From the NCBI RefSeq assembly GCF_963678635.1, contig NC_087067.1:38436182-38456181 (forward strand): a stretch of 20,000 bases of DNA, written 5' to 3'. Positions 17,201 through 20,000 of this stretch are shown piece after piece. Below the pieces are notes generated by a model. That model was given only the letters and a program-made list of their open reading frames with translations. It was not told the DNA's origin and searched no databases. The position numbers were made by a program, and so were the translations under genes. Positions within the stretch are counted from its first letter, which is position 1; every line of letters begins with the position of its first letter. Source of the DNA: Symsagittifera roscoffensis (Eukaryota; Xenacoelomorpha; Acoela; Convolutidae).

Positions 17201-17395
17201 GAGGTTCTTCTCGCTCCTTAGTTTCATTTCGCTCACTGAAAGATCAGGTTGACTTTTAGTCGATTCGTCTTCAGCAAACGCGTCGGAAGCGCTGCTAAAC
17301 GAGGTTTGGCTACGCCTAGTTCTAAACTTCCGCGTGCTTCCCTTGCTTAGCTTGGGAATTTTAGTAGTCGATCCTAGCGAGTCCCTGCGCTGCAT
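14282..17395 (-). CDS. gag: Gag structural polyprotein (1037 aa)
   Basis: Forms the particle that packages the element's RNA. I place the start at the first true ATG, 17395 (A at -3); the frame is open 20 codons further upstream but only from a TTG. Residues 1-35 are very basic; 40-140 are acidic; 140-290 are Ser-rich and disordered; about 295-410 are a long predicted coiled coil; 410-540 are low complexity. About 545-715 match a Ty3/gypsy capsid: WIEVMKLHF near the start, then a region of helices with FMDGVRSEELKTML. Two zinc knuckles of the form C-x2-C-x4-H-x4-C lie at 741-754 and 793-806, typical of nucleocapsid. A further 230 residues follow. Ordinary Gags of this class have about 300-500 residues, so the N-terminal half and the C-terminal tail are extra. 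No stop or frameshift interrupts it. Confidence 0.93.
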   Translation of the reverse strand: MQRRDSLGSTTKIPKLSKGSTRKFRTRRSQTSFSSASDAFAEDESTKSQPDLSVSEMKLRSEKNLDGNQRRSAEAEPASETLVDPFDEGERTLIRPDFEPDEVLEREEVERTEETSERPEVEPREEVLYRGMSKSETKNYKWRKEPSHLTSAHSSLAKQSNNAMMSSMSPGEEQTFSKAKKSWESLYDERVTSLQAGGLSSSYDQPEITHPDVNFTPCPRNDMSREASSASPTRPMSDGITMGASSTFDRLMTSMHKQKGGASSSTRLQPQLTSSSLGLTPPLGAAGDISDMFAGVMNGLDELRRDMTKRIDQVDERAHHGRESLKDELTHVKSQARFDQAQLIRDTDQCLAESLAQANKESEEREARMTREIERLLNDHDNTYAQTMTGLERRLDAKSDLMMRKLDAILNGSSWQEHSNSRERSRHANVGDGTGNSARAQQGSRTNYEHRNKERPRAAPQRPGWTNPVPPEADVTPETRLPTVPQVSSVPDLTTVSQDTTMYASMFEPLNRSLETFITKLSKSTERGERSRRTLKKPKSYKDESDGCIDTWIEVMKLHFEEENLSKKQECSALTSNLEGTALSCVMAKRANERDSARKIFDILLNRFGSGVQGHQAMVKFEKRRQRDEESIDKFLDDLELLRRRSNPDERISERNLAIASKFMDGVRSEELKTMLATHFTLSLDQVPTPDDLRMKSREYLLIKPRAQNRYSNYGNYSGTNTGANSSWYKPRDDMDKRRSCANCGSMDHHVSACSAYKQNMKAIGYFLEDADATDEDHEEYVRGLIMKYDPRCFFCNLEGHFKSDCTQFWDAVADAKHPRHEEALSGVKASRARLMNEAESRRKETTPSTLTTKKVKTWPDEVVASNLEAESSSPLKVDYGLAARTALQNVKQDLATKEVEQWVRSELESTDLRESLNVLGKTTKAEDKEEPKKQGLKLNVISGKTFGMTKAGTKIMSIISVAGHQVVKNLSEPSEITLVHMDIYADYLKEKDPKLDSRAVRALLTTGGPRLMKVDGHYIDVHGPYPILMNVDGINI

Positions 17396-17818
17396 AGTTT
17401 TTAACAAAATGAAAGTATTCGTAATTTGATGGCAATGCAAATGTACCACAAACAAGATTTAGTTAAATCACTTAACGCTGTCTACTCGATTCCGTCAGTA
17501 TCAAAATGTCTCTTAGATCTCTCACGACTAAACTAGTGACTCAGCTAAAGTTACACACAGGGTCTACCCAGTATTGATATAATGCTAACTCAACCCGGCT
17601 GTATAGTATAACAGTATCACTAAGTTTCCACAAAATAAAATCGACACACAAAACACAATCGATAATCAGATAAGAATATCCTACAGGTGACAGCGACCTT
17701 TTGTCAGTATCAATTTATCGTCACACAATTTATCAAGTCACTGCTTTGTTAAAATTAAACAATCTTTGATAAAAAGCAGTGATGACTCAGAAATAGATAA
17801 ATAAAACTTAGTCTTAAA
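17396..17818 (-). other. AT-rich leader upstream of gag
   Basis: No reading frame of note, no recognisable tRNA-complementary primer-binding site and no clear promoter was found in these 423 bases. It is the expected place of the 5' untranslated leader. Confidence 0.5.
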
Positions 17819-18180
17819 GAAAAAGACTTCCCCCAATCGGAACGATCCGAAAGAACGAAGCCCAGGACACAGTCTTCTCAAGTGGGTGTGTATCTGCCTA
17901 ATACACCCACCGAGGTCTTATTTTGGGTGTCCTGCGATTGCCCGAGCTGTCCTACTAAGTAGCTCAAGGCAACCTCTGATCGAAAATTTGTCAAATCTAT
18001 GAAAAAGCTCTCCCACACTCGGACTGCTCCAAGTGCACGAGAGTAGGGAACAATTTTTCTTCTCAAGTGGGTGTGTATTTGCCTAATACACCCACCGAGG
18101 TCTTCCTTCATTTGTTCCAGGATCGCCCGAACTTTCCTATCAAGTAGCTCAAGGCAACCACACAACCAAAATCACAATCA
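17819..18180. repeat. Tandem duplication, about 183 bp x 2, each copy with a conserved hairpin
   Basis: Copies begin at about 17819 and 18001. The best-conserved cores are 17873-17974 and 18058-18159, offset by 185 bases. Each holds GTGGGTGTGTAT and ATACACCCAC around a 7-base loop (17882-17910 and 18067-18095): a 10-bp stem with a 2-base bulge, differing between copies only at one loop base. In the sense direction both copies can be read as a related peptide of about 50 residues (DLGGCIRQIHTHLRR in both), though copy 1 has a stop. A 12-base match to the 3' arm recurs at 18205-18216. Confidence 0.8.
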
Positions 18181-18389
18181 AAAAAAATTTTTGTTCGGGT
18201 ACTTCTAATACACCCAATGTAGAATCCAAAGTTGATCACGAATTTCCGGGTCAAAATGGGTTCTTATGATCCTAATAAGCGCGCCTAATATCCTAATATG
18301 ATTCTAATTAAATGGATATTTTCCGTTTCCCAAATTGCCACAGAAAGTTTACTCAAGTCTCTAAAAAGGAAGATCGTTGAAGGTTTAAG
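18181..18389 (-). other. AT-rich stretch, nothing recognised
   Basis: Contains A- and T-runs and repeated CCTAATA strings. No gene, promoter or paired repeat that I can support, apart from the partial hairpin-arm match at 18205-18216. Confidence 0.5.
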
Positions 18390-18404
18390 ACACTCCGGAG
18401 GGTT

Positions 18405-18567
18405 ACCTCTGAGGGTGCCTTGATCACCCAAGTTACTTCGGAGGGTACCTTAATCACCCAAGTTACTTCGGAGGGTACCTTAATCACCCAAGTTACTTCG
18501 GAGGGTACCTTAATCACCCAAGTCACTTCGGAGGGTACCTTAATCACCCAAGTTACTTCGGAGGGTC
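18405..18567. repeat. 30-bp minisatellite, about 5.4 copies
   Basis: Units start at 18405, 18435, 18465, 18495 and 18525, plus a partial at 18555. The period is exactly 30, with ACTTCGGAGGGTACC then TTAATCACCCAAGTT. The first unit is the most diverged and the central ones are nearly identical, as produced by recent tandem expansion. Confidence 0.93.
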
Positions 18568-18574
18568 CCCCTAA

Positions 18575-18580
18575 ACTTAC
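18575..18580 (-). promoter_or_regulatory. Candidate splice donor GTAAGT in the leader
   Basis: The sense strand reads TTA then GTAAGT, a full intron-side match to the U1 consensus, upstream of gag. It could pair with the candidate acceptor at 7549-7560 to make a spliced RNA for the SGNH block. This is a six-base match only. Confidence 0.2.
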
Positions 18581-18639
18581 TAAGGAGGGTCAATAAGATG
18601 CTTAATACGCTCCGGAGGGTTACTTCGGAGGGTACCTCC

Positions 18640-20000
18640 AAAATTTTCAAATTTTTTGATCTCGCTTAGAAGGTTCTCCTACTAGCTTCAAAAAGCGTCA
18701 AAACAAGCTAGGAGCTCTCAGGGGAGCTGTTTTAACTTCTTATGGTGATCTCGTGGAAATTTTCCACTAAGGAGGGTTGCTAAAGGGTTTAGCTGACTCC
18801 GGAGGGTCACTTCGGAGGGTTCCCCCAAAATCAAGAAAAAGGGTTATATCACCGCAGTAAAGCCTCTGAAAGCGGTCTACCTGACTTAAAACTAGGTTGG
18901 CTGACACGGTCAACCTTCCCAGTTGAATAAAAAGATGTTTTGATAAAATTTTCTGCCGCTCGGAGGGTTGCCCGTGATTTGGACCCTCCGAACCAACAAA
19001 TTCTAAAAAATTTTTATTTTCCGAAATAATCAACCCAAAAACGGTTGCGATTCGGAAAAGTGGTCAAAAACGTCGACTTATGGTACCAAAATTATCCCGA
19101 TTGGATAACTAGTCTTTGAGAAATCGCCAAAAACGCGTTCGTCAAAATGGCTTTTTTCACCACCTGTATAGGATCTGAAAGACTTTTTTCGCAATTCCGG
19201 TCAAAAGTGCATAAAAATACTTGCAATGAGCGTAGTAGCCCTGTACGGCACTGGAATAATGCAAAAAACCGGACCAAAATTGGTTTAGAAACAAAAATTT
19301 GGCCAAAAACTATCAAATTTGGAACCTCCGATTCCTTCCTTTTCCAAACCTTAAGTCGTTAGCTCTATCCACGGAGCTACTCGGAGGGTTACCCTAAAAT
19401 TTCTCTAGTAACCGAGCACGTTATGCTAGCACGCTCCTAATGCAAAAAATTTTATTGCTCTAACTCTAAAAACTCAAAAACTCGATCCCCAGAACAGATT
19501 GACAAAATTCAAAAAATTATCGAAATTTTGACCGAAAAATTTTGGTTTTTTCCAACTTCTACTGAGTCTTTTCTCACGCGGTTTCTTTAGTTAGGGCGAT
19601 CGAACTACGTAGCTACTCCCTATATAAAAACTTTTTGTTGTTCGGAAAAGCTCGGATATCCAAAAATTTGGGGGTCTACAGTTTGGTCGAAAATCGATGA
19701 TTTTCGACAAAATTGGGTGTTTTTTGGATCTAATTGAGGAGATAAGTAATATGTAATAAGGATAATAACCTATAAGTAGTCGTTAATGAATAGTACTATA
19801 CCCTCCTTTGTACCAAAATACCCGAATTAAGACCCTTAACTCGGAAATTTGTAATCGATGGAGGGTACAATCGGACCGCGCCAATCGTGCCCCCCACCAC
19901 TTAAGTTTTAATGAAATAGTACCCGAACGATACTAAAATTGCTTCAACGATACCCAACAGTTGTTGCGGATGTTGTCCCTGATGAGTGTGGAACACGTTG
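18640..20000 (-). other. AT-rich non-coding right end (possible LTR/leader)
   Basis: No gene was found. It contains the outlying GGAGGGT copies, short inverted repeats (GTGGAAATTTTCCAC at 18753-18767; 10-bp arms GTCGAAAATC/GATTTTCGAC at 19686-19708), a tRNA D-arm-like segment at 19361-19380 and many A/T homopolymers. LTR borders cannot be set because the partner LTR lies outside the window. Confidence 0.45.
19686..19708. repeat. Perfect inverted repeat, 10-bp arms, 3-base loop
   Basis: GTCGAAAATC and GATTTTCGAC flank GAT. It could form a stable hairpin in either strand. Confidence 0.85.

Larger units (their letters stand above)
18397..19866. repeat. Dispersed GGAGGGT motif (17 exact copies)
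   Basis: Exact GGAGGGT starts at 18397, 18440, 18470, 18500, 18530, 18560, 18584, 18614, 18627, 18771, 18801, 18814, 18962, 19383 and 19860 on the plus strand, with ACCCTCC at 18983 and 19800. Most are preceded by TC or TTC (TCGGAGGGT or TCCGGAGGGT). Five belong to the minisatellite; the others are separate. Less than one 7-mer match would be expected by chance in this length. Confidence 0.85.
1..20000 (-). mobile_element. Giant Ty3/gypsy-type LTR retroelement (internal part; neither end reached)
   Basis: Seen: on the minus strand, in order, Gag with zinc knuckles, DTG protease, YVDD reverse transcriptase, RNase H and HHCC/DDE/GPF integrase, followed by a macro-like region, an SGNH hydrolase region and large unknown reading frames that run off the left edge. 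The order PR-RT-RH-IN places it in Ty3/gypsy rather than Ty1/copia, where integrase precedes RT. Coding spans at least 17.4 kb, against roughly 4-7 kb for typical members. No paired LTR, primer-binding site or target-site duplication could be demonstrated, so the right boundary is unresolved: 17396-20000 may be leader, LTR or partly flank. No chromodomain follows the GPF motif, so it is not an obvious chromovirus. Giant Ty3/gypsy elements are known (Ogre in plants, Burro in planarians), but I cannot assign this one to a named family. Confidence 0.85.

Noticed and set aside
7913-17395. Stop-codon reassignment (variant genetic code)
   Set aside because: All three stops occur only at a handful of junctions, and thousands of codons contain none; a reassigned code would place them inside domains.
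17396-18000. Primer-binding site next to the 5' LTR
   Set aside because: No convincing tRNA 3'-end complement adjacent to an LTR-like CA end could be found by eye.
18353-18547. Minus-strand frame with a 10-residue IKVPSEVTWV repeat
   Set aside because: Follows automatically from a 30-bp repeat being a multiple of three; no independent sign of coding.
18405-18567. CRISPR-like direct repeats
   Set aside because: Units are contiguous with no unique spacers, in a eukaryotic retroelement: a minisatellite.
19621-19630. TATATAAAAA as a TATA box
   Set aside because: Oriented on the plus strand, against the genes, in AT-rich sequence where such strings are common; the reverse reading is only a weak match.

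Overview
The window is almost entirely one very large LTR-type retroelement of the Ty3/gypsy class, read on the minus strand (from high to low coordinates). The host is eukaryotic and most likely an invertebrate animal. I infer this from the gag-pol type, the coding composition and the AT-rich low-complexity leader; nothing in the window fixes the species. No host gene, rRNA, CRISPR array or bacterial feature is visible, and neither end of the element is reached. About 5,000 codons are open apart from a few junction stops, so the standard genetic code is in use.

Layout in the sense direction. (1) 20000-17396 is non-coding leader and/or LTR. It is AT-rich, with a 30-bp minisatellite, a dispersed GGAGGGT motif and a tandem duplication of about 183 bp carrying a hairpin. 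(2) 17395-9056 is gag and pol: a 1037-aa Gag with a coiled coil, a capsid-like region and two zinc knuckles; a DTG protease; a YVDD reverse transcriptase with RNase H; and an HHCC / D,D-35-E / GPF integrase. (3) 8992-7913 is an extra domain after integrase that resembles the TARG1/OARD1-type macro domain (ADP-ribose binding or hydrolysis). (4) 7912-7465 is a 448-bp AT-rich spacer with a perfect 20-bp palindrome and a good candidate 3' splice site. (5) 7464 to the left edge is an accessory block: an 800-aa protein with a complete SGNH/GDSL-hydrolase motif set, a second, degenerate SGNH-like region split by a frame change (5028-4648 and 4660-1937), and a further open frame of at least 645 codons running off the left edge.

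Two things stand out. First, Gag, protease, RT/RNase H, integrase and the macro-domain region all lie in one reading frame over about 9.5 kb with no frameshift, interrupted by five stop codons at or near domain junctions (TAG, TAA, TAG, TGA, TAA). Either this copy has picked up point nonsense mutations or the element uses termination and readthrough. Integrase has no usable ATG of its own, so it needs either readthrough or an intact ancestor. Second, the accessory block (macro-type domain, two SGNH-like regions, two large unknown proteins) is not standard Ty3/gypsy cargo. With gag-pol it makes an element of more than 17.4 kb before both LTRs are counted. Gag, protease, RT and integrase would form the particle, copy the RNA and insert the DNA. 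The accessory proteins may act on the host or on RNA/protein handling, but their roles are unknown.
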